In this document: positions 43,109-51,178 of the stretch, piece after piece
Layout of the letters: the number at the start of each line of letters is the position of its first letter
Numbering within the stretch: position 1 is the stretch's first letter
DNA from: Armatimonadota bacterium
GTDB taxonomy: Bacteria > Armatimonadota > Fimbriimonadia > Fimbriimonadales > Fimbriimonadaceae
Length of the DNA: 64,000 bases
Assembly: GCA_016789105.1 (NCBI GenBank)
Contig: JAEURN010000004.1
Location: 124,001-188,000, forward strand
Direction: 5' to 3'
Program-made: the position numbers and the translations under genes
The notes under the pieces: generated by a model
The model's database searches: none
Seen by the model: only the letters and a program-made list of their open reading frames with translations
What the model was told of the DNA's origin: nothing

Positions 43109-43569
43109 TAGTTAATTGCTCCTGCCGTAACGGAGCCGGGTTTGGCGAGGATAGATGTCAGGCGGACTTCGGACCACGGTGCGGTTTGGCCCTCTGGCGT
43201 TGCGGCAGACCGCCACTGGATCCGGACGGAAACTTGTTTGGCGGTTGTCGAAAAGTCTTCGATGGTGTAGGTTCCGGCAACCTGGTACTTGGAATTGTTG
43301 GCCCCGGGGAGTGACGATGTGAACTCGCTGGGCACGGTGAACGCCGTCGCATTTTGGACAGCCAGGTTGTCGAAACTTGTTGTCCGCAAGACTTCCAGCT
43401 GTTGGTTGGCAATTTGGTAGGCGCCCGACCGGATTTTGGCCTGCATCCCGACTTTGTTGGCAAAGACCGCCATCCCGGCGAAGGTAAGAACTCCGACGAG
43501 GGTGATGTACATGGCCATCGTTGTTTCCAACAACGTGAAGGCCCTAATCTTTGTGGGGGATCGTTTCAT
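43108..43569 (-). CDS. PilV-like minor pilin
   Basis: 153 residues. MKRSPTKIRAFTLLETTMAM holds the class III-type prepilin leader with Phe at +1 and Glu at +5, and the helix continues YITLVGVLTFAGMAVFA. The remaining 120 residues form a small beta-rich head without Cys. First gene of the three-gene minor pilin operon that initiates or caps type IV pili or a pseudopilus. Confidence 0.83.
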   Translation of the reverse strand: MKRSPTKIRAFTLLETTMAMYITLVGVLTFAGMAVFANKVGMQAKIRSGAYQIANQQLEVLRTTSFDNLAVQNATAFTVPSEFTSSLPGANNSKYQVAGTYTIEDFSTTAKQVSVRIQWRSAATPEGQTAPWSEVRLTSILAKPGSVTAGAIN

Positions 43570-43695
43570 CGTCTAAGCTTGCCGCTACGTCAGTTGTCGG
43601 ATATTGCGCAAAATGGGACACCGTCGAAATACGGGACTTGAAAAATCCGATGGGCCGGAGAGCGCCGTTCGGCGGTCGGTACACTGGCTTCTTCC

Positions 43696-45642
43696 ATGCC
43701 GAAGCGCTATTACGTCACCACGCCAATCTATTACGTGAATTCGGTGCCCCATGTGGGCCATGCGCTGACGATGCTGGCTTGCGACGTGTGCAAACGGTAT
43801 CGTCAGATGCACGGCGAAGACGCCTATTTTTTGACCGGGACGGATGAAAACGGCCTGAAAGTGAAAGAGGCGGCCGAAGCGGCGGGCGAAGACCCGATGT
43901 TGTTTGTGGACCGGATCAGCCAGGCTTTCCGGGATTGCGCCGATTCGCTCGACGTGTCGTACGATGTGTTTTTCCGCACCACGTGCGATGAACACCGCCG
44001 GGCAGTGCAGCGGTTGTTTGAGGTGATCCGGGACAAAGGCTACATTTATCAGGACAAATACGAAGGGTGGTACGACGTCAGTGCCGAGACATTTGTTCGG
44101 GAATCCGAGTTGGTCGATGGGAAGAGCCCGGATGGGAACGAAGTCCGCTGGGTGGAAGAGGACAACTGGTTCTTCAAGCTTTCAGCTTTTGGGGATCGGC
44201 TCCTGGAAAAGATCGAGTCGGAACCGAATTGGCTTCTTCCGGCCGGGCGCAAGAACGAGGTCGTCAGTTTCATCAAGCAGGGGTTGCGTGATATTTGCAT
44301 CACGCGGGCCAACCCGGGCTGGGGGATCCCGGTGCCCGGTGACGACGGCAAAGTCATCTATGTTTGGTTCGACGCCCTCATCAACTATTTGGCGGCGACC
44401 GGATGGCCAGAAGAGGGATGGCAAGAAACGTGGCCAGCCGACGTGCATTGGATGGCCAAGGAGATTTTCACCCGGTTCCATGCCACGCTTTGGCCGGCGA
44501 TGTTGATGGCGGCCGACCTACCCTTGCCGAAGACGGTGATCGCCCATGGTTGGTTTGTTTTTGGCGAAAGCAAAATGAGCAAGAGCAAGGGCAATGTCAT
44601 CGCTCCGGCCGACTTGACCGGATTCTTCGCCGAGAAAGGCGGGTGTTCGCCGCATGTGGCGCGAGACGTCGTCCGGTTCAGCCTGATCCGGTCGTTGCCT
44701 TATGAAGGGGACACCAATTACACCTGGGAAGAAGTCGGGCGGATCTACAATGCCGATCTGGCTAACGACCTGGGCAACGCTTTGAACCGCAGCCTGAGCA
44801 TGGCGCACAAATTTAGCGGCGGAACGATGCCGGACGCGGCGGTGGAAGGCGACGCCAGAGAAGCAGTTCTCCGGGCCAAGGGTCTGGCGATGACGGCCAT
44901 GGAAACCCTGCGCCTCGACGAATTTGCGGCCGCCGGGATCGACCTGATCCGTTGGCTAAACAAGTACATTGATGACCGCGCCCCGTGGGCTTTGGCAAAG
45001 AATGGCGATCCGGCTTTGGGCGCTGTGGTTGCTTCGATGCTAGACGTGGTGGCCAACGCAGCGGCGATCCTTTCACCCGTGATCCCCCATGTCTCGGCCC
45101 AGATGTTCACCCAGCTCGGCGTATCCCCAGTGGAGCGGTGGGAAGCGGTGGGCGCCGGATTGATCCCGCCGGGCACCGCCCTCAACCAGCCTGATCCGAT
45201 TTTCCCCCGATTGGACAAAACCGTCATGGAAGAACTCAAACCCGAGGATAAACCCGCAAACCCCGAACCCAAACCGGAAGCCAAACCGAAAACCAAAGGC
45301 CTCCCCGAGCCGGCCGCTGAGGTCGAATTCGCCGACCTCATGAAGTTTGAGTTCCGTGTCGGTCGGATCATCGAAGCCGAGCCGGTTGAAAAAAGCGAAA
45401 AGCTGATGAAGCTCCAAGTGAAGGTCGGGGCCGAGATGCGGCAGATCTTGGCGGGGATCAAAAAGAAGTACGGGACGGAAGATTTGATCGGCCGCCAAGT
45501 GGTAGTCGTCGCCAATCTCAAACCCGCCAAGCTTATGGGGATGGAGAGCCAAGGGATGCTGTTGGCGGCCGACGATGAATCCGGGGAAGCGATTCTGCTT
45601 CAGCCCGATTCCGAAGCGCCTGAAGGAAGTAGGGTTCACTAA
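43696..45642 (+). CDS. metG: Methionyl-tRNA synthetase with C-terminal tRNA-binding domain
   Basis: Charges tRNA(Met). 648 residues. Class I signatures HVGH (19-22) and KMSKSKGNVIAP (293 on) are present. In the connective peptide the zinc knuckle is missing: the segment YEGWYDVSAETFVRESELVD has no CxxC and the following KSPDGNEV lacks the second ligand pair, as in zinc-free MetRS. A Lys/Pro/Glu-rich linker (about 515-540) leads to an EMAP/Trbp111 domain (FADLMKFEFRVGRIIEAEPV) for dimerisation or tRNA binding. TACACT lies 10 nt before the ATG. Confidence 0.96.
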   Translation: MPKRYYVTTPIYYVNSVPHVGHALTMLACDVCKRYRQMHGEDAYFLTGTDENGLKVKEAAEAAGEDPMLFVDRISQAFRDCADSLDVSYDVFFRTTCDEHRRAVQRLFEVIRDKGYIYQDKYEGWYDVSAETFVRESELVDGKSPDGNEVRWVEEDNWFFKLSAFGDRLLEKIESEPNWLLPAGRKNEVVSFIKQGLRDICITRANPGWGIPVPGDDGKVIYVWFDALINYLAATGWPEEGWQETWPADVHWMAKEIFTRFHATLWPAMLMAADLPLPKTVIAHGWFVFGESKMSKSKGNVIAPADLTGFFAEKGGCSPHVARDVVRFSLIRSLPYEGDTNYTWEEVGRIYNADLANDLGNALNRSLSMAHKFSGGTMPDAAVEGDAREAVLRAKGLAMTAMETLRLDEFAAAGIDLIRWLNKYIDDRAPWALAKNGDPALGAVVASMLDVVANAAAILSPVIPHVSAQMFTQLGVSPVERWEAVGAGLIPPGTALNQPDPIFPRLDKTVMEELKPEDKPANPEPKPEAKPKTKGLPEPAAEVEFADLMKFEFRVGRIIEAEPVEKSEKLMKLQVKVGAEMRQILAGIKKKYGTEDLIGRQVVVVANLKPAKLMGMESQGMLLAADDESGEAILLQPDSEAPEGSRVH

Positions 45643-45971
45643 CCCAACGCGCTTTGGTGGTGGCGCAAGCCGTCGGCATCGATGGCGATGAGGTCGAACC
45701 TGGCCAGGAGGTCAGGGCCGCCAGCCGCGTAGCAGTACTCTTCGGCGGCGGCCTTCAACCGGTGCGATTTGGTCTGGGTCAGGGCTTCTTCCGGTGAAAC
45801 CGGACCGCGGGCGCGCGATTTGACCTCGACGAACACCAACGTGTCGCCATCCAAAGCCACGATGTCGATTTCCCCCGACCGGGTTTTGACCCTCCGCGCG
45901 ACGATGGTGTAGCCCAGTCCCAACAAATGGTCTGCGGCTTGGTCTTCGGCATCGGTTCCGGGTCTCTTCAA
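45639..45971 (-). CDS. UPF0102 (YraN) family endonuclease-like protein
   Basis: 110 residues with the conserved ARRVKTRSGEIDIVALDGDTL and VFVEVKSRARG, the D...ExK-like core of the Holliday-junction-resolvase-related UPF0102 family. The function in cells is not settled. ATG 45971 overlaps the stop of rnhB by 4 bp, the common rnhB-yraN order. The stop overlaps the end of metG convergently by 4 bp. Confidence 0.93.
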   Translation of the reverse strand: MKRPGTDAEDQAADHLLGLGYTIVARRVKTRSGEIDIVALDGDTLVFVEVKSRARGPVSPEEALTQTKSHRLKAAAEEYCYAAGGPDLLARFDLIAIDADGLRHHQSALG

Positions 45972-46558
45972 AACAGCCCCGGCTGGTTCAGCATTGACTT
46001 GACGGGTTCAAACGACCGTCGGTGGATAGCGCAGGGCCCGAGCCGGGCGAGGGCTTCCCGGTGGGCGGGGTTGTAGTAGCCAAAGTGGGTATCAAAGCCG
46101 TACCCGGGGAAGGCAGACGCCGCTTCGGCCATCAGGCGGTCGCGCGTGACTTTGGCAAGAATCGAAGCCGCGGCGATGGAGGCATTTTTTGCATCGCCTT
46201 TGATCAATGTCGAAGTTGGGCAGCTTGCGCCGACTGGGGGTTGGTTCCCGTCAACGACGGCAGCTGGGGGATCGAGTTCCGCGATAGACCGACCCATCGC
46301 CAAAAGGGTGGCCCTCAAGATGTTGAGCCGATCCACCTCTTGGGGGGGAACGATGACGAGGGAATAGCGGCACTGGGCGACAATGCGCCAAAACACGAAA
46401 TCCCTTTGCCCGGCGGTCAATTTTTTCGAATCGTTCAGCCCGGTTGCATCGAACCCCTCGGGCAGGATGGCCGCGGCCACCACCAGGGGCCCGGCAATCG
46501 GCCCCCGTCCGGCTTCGTCGACTCCGGCGATTTGCGGGTCAAAGGGGAGGGGTTCGAT
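45968..46558 (-). CDS. rnhB: Ribonuclease HII, no canonical start codon before active site
   Basis: Removes RNA from RNA-DNA hybrids. The active-site set is complete: AGVDEAGRGPIAG (Asp14, Glu15), NDSKKL, VVDGNQ, IKGDAKNASIAAASILAKVT and YYNPAHREALARLG. In-frame codons upstream of DEAGRG contain no ATG, GTG or TTG before a TAG at 46568-46570. The only candidate at the right distance is ATC (46556-46558), giving 196 residues. An ATG at 46564-46566 lies in another frame and would need one inserted base. The first GTG (46483) would cut off the catalytic motif. Confidence 0.86.
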   Translation of the reverse strand: MEPLPFDPQIAGVDEAGRGPIAGPLVVAAAILPEGFDATGLNDSKKLTAGQRDFVFWRIVAQCRYSLVIVPPQEVDRLNILRATLLAMGRSIAELDPPAAVVDGNQPPVGASCPTSTLIKGDAKNASIAAASILAKVTRDRLMAEAASAFPGYGFDTHFGYYNPAHREALARLGPCAIHRRSFEPVKSMLNQPGLF

Positions 46559-46680
46559 TCCGCCATTCTATCGGATTGCCCGTCCCTGATCAACCATTCG
46601 CCGGGGAACAGCAAAAACCAACGCAAAATGGGCAGTCCCCCAAAAGCGGTCGAACGTGGGATACACTTGGGCCGAAGCGT

Positions 46681-46758
46681 GGCGAGTATAGCTCAGTTGG
46701 TTAGAGCGCCTGACTGTGACTCAGGAGGTCGCCGGTTCAAGCCCGGTTATTCGCCCCA
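46681..46758 (+). tRNA. tRNA-His (anticodon GTG)
   Basis: Acceptor GCGAGTA (46682-46688) pairs TATTCGC (46748-46754) with one G-T pair. The extra G at 46681 faces C46755, the G-1:C73 pair specific to tRNA-His, and CCA is encoded (46756-46758). The anticodon stem CCTGA/TCAGG holds the loop CTGTGAC, so the anticodon is GTG. TACACT lies about 25 bp upstream. Confidence 0.96.
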
Positions 46759-46816
46759 TAATTTTTTTTCCCGCAAGGTTTCATATCATGCGGTCGCTTC
46801 GCGGGCGGCAAATCCT

Positions 46817-47647
46817 TCAAGGTCGGAGCCCTGGGGGAAGACCTTCTGGGAATTGGGCCTTGATTTCGTCCTCGATTTTCTCGATCCGGTTGCCGGGATT
46901 AGGGTGGGTGGACATGAATTCCGGTTGGCGCGATCCACCGGTTGCCTTTTCGAGGATTTGCATCACGCCGATCATGGCCCGGGGGTCGTAACCTGCCTCT
47001 GCGGTGAGCCGGACTCCCCAACGGTCTGATTCCAGTTCGTCCTCGCGTCCGTACTTCATGTTGAGCATTTGGCCGACCGCTTGGGCGAGGACGGCCGAGT
47101 TCGGGTTGTCGCTGGCTGCGGCAACGGCGGTGGAAAGGCCTTGGCTCAGCTGCTGCTTGGCCATTTGCTGGGCGCCGTGCCGTTCGATGACGTGCCCGAC
47201 CTCGTGCCCCAAAACCCCTGCCAGTTGCCCTTCGGTTTCCAGGCGTCCCAAGAGGGCCCGGGTGATGAAGACCTGGCCGCCAGGCAAGGCAAAGGCATTG
47301 ATGGTTTGGTTATCGGCGAGGAGGTGGAATTCGAACCGATAGGGGGAATTCTTGGCCACCGTGTTGTGGACGATCAAGTTTCCGACTCGGTGGACGGCAT
47401 CGGCTTCCGGCCCGGTGAGGACTTCGCCGCCGTGTTGGGCCGCCATTTCGGGGGCTGCCTGCAGTCCGAGGGTGATTTCCTGTTCGGGCGAGAGGCTGAC
47501 ATGTTGGGACTCGCCGGTCACCGGGTTGGTTTGGCTGCTGGCGAAATAGCCGAAGATCGCAAACCCGGCAACGATTAGCCCCATCAGGCACGAACCCCTG
47601 CCCTGGCGGACGGGTTGCGGTCCTTGCCGGTATCCTGGTCTTCCCAT
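46817..47647 (-). CDS. M48 family zinc metalloprotease, membrane-anchored
   Basis: 276 residues. An N-terminal helix (LMGLIVAGFAIFGYFASS) anchors the catalytic domain. HEVGH (148-152) with Glu204 in REDELESDRWG completes the zinc site, and MSTHPNPGNRIEKIE is the conserved C-terminal block. Such BepA/LoiP-like enzymes act in envelope protein quality control. Start ATG 47647 is 14 nt after the GNAT stop. TAAATT lies 6 nt before the ATG, so it may also have its own leaderless promoter. Confidence 0.9.
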   Translation of the reverse strand: MGRPGYRQGPQPVRQGRGSCLMGLIVAGFAIFGYFASSQTNPVTGESQHVSLSPEQEITLGLQAAPEMAAQHGGEVLTGPEADAVHRVGNLIVHNTVAKNSPYRFEFHLLADNQTINAFALPGGQVFITRALLGRLETEGQLAGVLGHEVGHVIERHGAQQMAKQQLSQGLSTAVAAASDNPNSAVLAQAVGQMLNMKYGREDELESDRWGVRLTAEAGYDPRAMIGVMQILEKATGGSRQPEFMSTHPNPGNRIEKIEDEIKAQFPEGLPPGLRP

Positions 47648-47661
47648 GCCGATAATTTATC

Positions 47662-48573
47662 TCATTGCGGCGGCCTAGCCATGGCTTGGTACCGGCGGTT
47701 GACACGGAAACCATATTTGCCATAAAAGTCGACCAGGCTGGTCCAGTCGATGATGCACTGGGCAACGCCGAGCCCCTTGAGGTGGGACAGCCCGTACGAG
47801 AGAAGCGCTCCGCCCAGCTTTTGACCCCTGACCCGTTTTGAGACGCCGATGGGGCCGAGCGCCCCCGACTGGGATCCAAGATCCAAATGCCAATTCCACC
47901 CGGCGACCGGGTGGGCGGTCGTCTTGAAGTTTTGGGTGTAGGCAAAACCCTCGATCGTCCCGCCAACCCAGAGGGCCACAATGTCGTGCGCTTCGTGCCA
48001 TTGCCGGCATTTTTCGACGACGGTGTCGTAATGCCACCTGCCGGGGAACTCCCGGGTGAGGAATTCATCAAGGGCCGGGACGTCGGCTTCGCTGCAGAGC
48101 CCCATTTGGATTCCCATGCTCTCCATCGGGGCGATCCATCCCGGTTCGCTTTGAAATCCCCTTAGGTCGTGCTCCAAATCGTTGGCACAATCGCCCTGCT
48201 TGCTAAACCCGTGGCACTCCAAAAGGCTGACGATTTCGGGGCACTCTTCGGGGACGCCCGGAAAGAAGTGGCCCTGGTCCTGGCCAAAAACAACTGGCCT
48301 CCCGGGAGGCACGCGTTCCAAAAACTGAGACAAGATCCGATCTGCATCTTGCAGGGTCTGGAAGGCGAAGCTGTTGATGTGGATCCGGTTGAGGTTGGGC
48401 TCGCCGAACAGCGTTCCGTAAGGGTCGTTCTTGGCAAAAAGGAATCCGCTGCCGTCTTCAACCGAAAGGTCAGGAAGGTAGTTTTTGTGCTGGAAAACCT
48501 TTAGTTCGAAGAGCCGTTCTTCGACGGCGAACTTCGGCCCGTAGGTTGCCAGCCAGAGTTCGGCCCGGCTCAC
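47662..48573 (-). CDS. GNAT family N-acetyltransferase, 303 aa
   Basis: The C-terminal half has the GNAT acetyl-CoA loop region VSKRVRGQKLGGALLSYGLS followed by GVAQCIIDWTSLVDFYGKYGF, ending in the usual FY-x-x-x-GF motif. The N-terminal half (PGRPVVFGQDQGHFFPGVPEE; LLECHGFSKQG) is a degenerate second GNAT unit, as in two-domain GNATs. Substrate unknown. Overlaps the upstream gene by 4 bp in the DUF1844-GNAT-M48 set. Confidence 0.83.
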   Translation of the reverse strand: MSRAELWLATYGPKFAVEERLFELKVFQHKNYLPDLSVEDGSGFLFAKNDPYGTLFGEPNLNRIHINSFAFQTLQDADRILSQFLERVPPGRPVVFGQDQGHFFPGVPEECPEIVSLLECHGFSKQGDCANDLEHDLRGFQSEPGWIAPMESMGIQMGLCSEADVPALDEFLTREFPGRWHYDTVVEKCRQWHEAHDIVALWVGGTIEGFAYTQNFKTTAHPVAGWNWHLDLGSQSGALGPIGVSKRVRGQKLGGALLSYGLSHLKGLGVAQCIIDWTSLVDFYGKYGFRVNRRYQAMARPPQ

Positions 48574-48956
48574 GAGACGGTGGCTTTGCCGGAATTCTTG
48601 CCGGCCGTCCGGAACGCCTTTTCAACGGCCTCGCCGGTTGCGTTCAATAATTGGTTGAGTGTGGCGGGGTCTTGGCAAAGGATGTGGAGCAGACTGGGTG
48701 AAGAAAACAGCCTTTCGAACGAGTCTGGTGGTGCGGTCCAAGATTGGGCGGTGGGGCGGGTTGGCTCCAGGTGGCGGGCCAATTGGCGTTTAACGTGCGG
48801 GTAGTTGCGGATGAGCCAAGCCCGCTCGGCAACAAACTGGTGCTCCAGCCCGGGGGACTGGCCATAGCGTGATGCGTCGGCGACGACCGCGGCAAGGTGG
48901 GCAAAGTGGTCGCAGAATGCGGCGGCCAGTTGGTCTTGGCGGAGTTCGCGGCTCAT
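48570..48956 (-). CDS. Hypothetical protein, 128 aa
   Basis: Helical, soluble, starting MSRELRQDQLAAAFCDHFAH. Has a run of aromatic and basic residues (AERAWLIRNYPHVKRQLARH). No family recognised. Its ATG overlaps the DUF1844 stop and its stop overlaps the GNAT start, each by 4 bp, so it is part of the same operon. Confidence 0.75.
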   Translation of the reverse strand: MSRELRQDQLAAAFCDHFAHLAAVVADASRYGQSPGLEHQFVAERAWLIRNYPHVKRQLARHLEPTRPTAQSWTAPPDSFERLFSSPSLLHILCQDPATLNQLLNATGEAVEKAFRTAGKNSGKATVS

Positions 48957-49243
48957 TGCCCTTCCTCCGCACACTTTTGGACATAGTTGATTTTGAGGTT
49001 GCTGACCAGGTTCTGCATTTGGCGCTTATCGCTTTCATCCAATTGCGGGATCAGGTGTTCGGCCAATTGGGCGACGACATCAACGGCAGTTTTTGCTTGA
49101 GCCAAGTCCTTTTCGATCTTGCCGGTGGCAAAGTCGTTTTGGAGTCCAAGTTTTTGCCAGGCGATGGCCGCCAGTTGGTCGATCATGACGGCAAGGACTT
49201 GGTCGATGTGGATGGGTTGCGTTCCTTGCGGATCGTTGGACAT
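48953..49243 (-). CDS. DUF1844 domain protein, 96 aa
   Basis: Contains IHIDQVLAVMIDQLAAIAWQK and AQAKTAVDVVAQLAEHLIPQ, then a C-terminal helix with LVSNLKINYVQKCAEE, the layout of DUF1844 proteins, a small family of unknown function often near metabolic genes. I placed the start at ATG 49243 (MSNDPQGTQPIHI). ATG 49267 would add eight residues. No clear ribosome site for either. Leads a minus-strand operon. Confidence 0.8.
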   Translation of the reverse strand: MSNDPQGTQPIHIDQVLAVMIDQLAAIAWQKLGLQNDFATGKIEKDLAQAKTAVDVVAQLAEHLIPQLDESDKRQMQNLVSNLKINYVQKCAEEGQ

Positions 49244-49308
49244 CTGATAATGCGGACGGTACGGCATCTAAAAATGCGGCAAGAATATGGAATTGTCGCA
49301 AAAGCGCG

Positions 49309-50058
49309 TTACTGAGCGAGCGGCTCGCGCCAGAACCAATCTCTTTTAAGTTCGCCTTTTTTGTAAGTCCGGGTATTGCCGTCAGCAAAGATGAAGATCG
49401 CCCGGCCGTTATGGCGGACGACGTGGTCTTGGTTGTCGACGGTCACGGTGCCTTGATGGCGGAAATCTACGTTAGGCACGTTGTTCCAAAACTCCATGGG
49501 ATCGAAGAAGTTGAAGAGGTGCTTTTTGCCGTCTCCACCGGGGATCCAGGAAACGTTGTAGAACGCCGAAGTGGCAAACACGACGGTGCGGGAAGCGTTT
49601 TCGAGGGAGGTGCTGGTGGCGGCCCCTGTGCAGTTCGGGAACTGGGAGTAGTCGTTGCGTTCGTGCATGTCGCTGCCGATGACGCCCCAGTTGTAGCCGA
49701 TCCCAGTTTCGTCGCCCATCCAGTCTTCGGCGACGAGGGTTGGGTCGCGGCCGACTTTGCCTTTGATGTAGGGGCTGAGCAAGCCGAGAGAGTTGTCGTA
49801 CCGGTAGGTGTCGATCTGGCGGCCGAACCAGGCTTGCATCACCGGACCGTCGGCATACATGGCCAAGGGGAACGTGTCGTCGCTGTCGGCTTGGTAAAGG
49901 GCGGCAGCGGTGTAGATCTGCTTCCCGTTGCGCCCGACCCCCATGGTCTCAACGGCGGCTTTGGCTTGGACGAGGACGGGGAAGATGAAGGCGGCCAAGA
50001 TGGCAATGATGGCGATGACGACCAACAGCTCAATGAGGGTGAATCCTTTTGCGCGCAT
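49309..50058 (-). CDS. Type IV pilin-like pseudopilin
   Basis: 249 residues beginning [20 protein letters not shown], a prepilin leader with cleavage before Phe and Glu at +5. The globular domain has WMGDETGIGYNWGVIGSDMH and the C-terminal block VDFRHQGTVTVDNQDHVVRH...FIFADGN, matching the H-x-G plus DGN/DSH ending of Armatimonadota-type pseudopilins such as the one at 17095. Two Cys are not obvious, so no disulfide loop. Monocistronic. Confidence 0.88.
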   Translation of the reverse strand: MRAKGFTLIELLVVIAIIAILAAFIFPVLVQAKAAVETMGVGRNGKQIYTAAALYQADSDDTFPLAMYADGPVMQAWFGRQIDTYRYDNSLGLLSPYIKGKVGRDPTLVAEDWMGDETGIGYNWGVIGSDMHERNDYSQFPNCTGAATSTSLENASRTVVFATSAFYNVSWIPGGDGKKHLFNFFDPMEFWNNVPNVDFRHQGTVTVDNQDHVVRHNGRAIFIFADGNTRTYKKGELKRDWFWREPLAQ

Positions 50059-50149
50059 ATGCCCCTGCCCTAACCGTATGATAGGCGACTCCTGTTAATG
50101 TGACGAGGGCCTCGGGCCAAAAAGTTTATAGAACTCATGCCAAACAATC

Positions 50150-50182
50150 AAATCCGCCGCCTTTGAAGAAGGCGGCGGATTT
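50150..50182 (-). terminator. Perfect 12-bp hairpin terminator
   Basis: AAATCCGCCGCC (50150-50161) and GGCGGCGGATTT (50171-50182) with a 9-nt loop, followed on the minus strand by a T-rich stretch GATTGTTTGG. It lies 20 bp after the stop of the PEP-CTERM gene at 50202. Confidence 0.88.
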
Positions 50183-50201
50183 GAATGGGTGCAGTCCCGA
50201 T

Positions 50202-51002
50202 TTACTTGCGCTTGCGGCGGGCGGCAGCAGCAGCCACCAAGCCGAGGACGGCGAGGGTCGCCGGTTCGGGCACCGCATTTCCAACGACGTTGAAGTCGTC
50301 GATGGCGATGTTGGCGTCGCTGCCTTGGTCGTCAACGTCGGACCAGCGGAGGAACACGCTTTGACCGTTGGCGAGCGGCGTGGCGAACGTGATGTTGCCA
50401 AAGAAGTTGACTTGGTTGGCGGCAAGGTTGCCGTCGAGGGCCCCGTTGGTGGCAACCGGCGTCGGGCCGACCAGGTTGAAGGTGGCATCGTTGGTCAAGC
50501 CGGCATCAGTCAGGTAGGTGGCCGAAGTCGAGTTAACGCCCCATGCGAAAGTCATCGTGTTCGGGGTTCCGCTGCTCGAGGTGGAGGAGCGCCAGTTTTC
50601 TTGGTGGAACCGCAGGGTGATGGAGTCGAGGGCGACACCGGTGTTGTTGACGATTTCCACACCGAAGGCCATGATGCGGCTGCCCGAGGCGAGCATCCCG
50701 AGGGCGCGCTCCGCGCTGCCGACCGCGCCGTCGGAGTACATGCTGCCGGCGTTGGAGGAGCCGTCATTTGCGGTCAGGTCGGTGGCCGCGGTGGTGGTAC
50801 CGGCGATGCGGGTGCCGTCGAAGGTGGAACCGGTGATGGCGGATTGGACGCCAACAGTCGCCGAGAACATGCCGGTGACAGTGGTGGAGCCAAGGCCGTC
50901 GAAGTTCTCACCAACGGCAGAGTTCGGGGCGGTCAAAATGAGGCTGGCGTTGGCACCAGCAGCTACTGCGGCAAATGCCGCAAGAGCAATGGTTTTGTTC
51001 AT
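50202..51002 (-). CDS. PEP-CTERM sorting domain protein, 266 aa
   Basis: Signal peptide MNKTIALAAFAAVAAGANA, a beta-sandwich-like middle (SITLRFHQENWRSS; SVFLRWSDVDDQGSDANIAI) and the C-terminal sorting signal VPEPATLAVLGLVAAAAARR ending KRK. Such proteins are processed by an exosortase and exported to the surface or exopolysaccharide matrix. No exosortase in the window. GAGAGGAA precedes the ATG. Ends at a strong terminator, so monocistronic. Confidence 0.9.
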   Translation of the reverse strand: MNKTIALAAFAAVAAGANASLILTAPNSAVGENFDGLGSTTVTGMFSATVGVQSAITGSTFDGTRIAGTTTAATDLTANDGSSNAGSMYSDGAVGSAERALGMLASGSRIMAFGVEIVNNTGVALDSITLRFHQENWRSSTSSSGTPNTMTFAWGVNSTSATYLTDAGLTNDATFNLVGPTPVATNGALDGNLAANQVNFFGNITFATPLANGQSVFLRWSDVDDQGSDANIAIDDFNVVGNAVPEPATLAVLGLVAAAAARRKRK

Positions 51003-51178
51003 GGTTTTATTCCTCTCAGATCAGCCGGGAATAGTGAGGAGCACCGTTCCCGCCGAGACAGCCCAAGTGTAACGGTTTGCCGCTTGCAGGGGTTGCCGAC
51101 CGGGCCCAAATCGGTTAAGAGACGGTCAACCCCCGAAAATTTCCAGCAAATTTGCCAGGGTGTCCGTGCCCGTCCGAC

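Noticed and set aside
46435-46626. Small minus-strand open frame containing the ATG at 46566
   Set aside because: It overlaps the rnhB catalytic region in another frame and encodes a Pro/Trp-rich sequence with no family. The rnhB frame holds the conserved motif.
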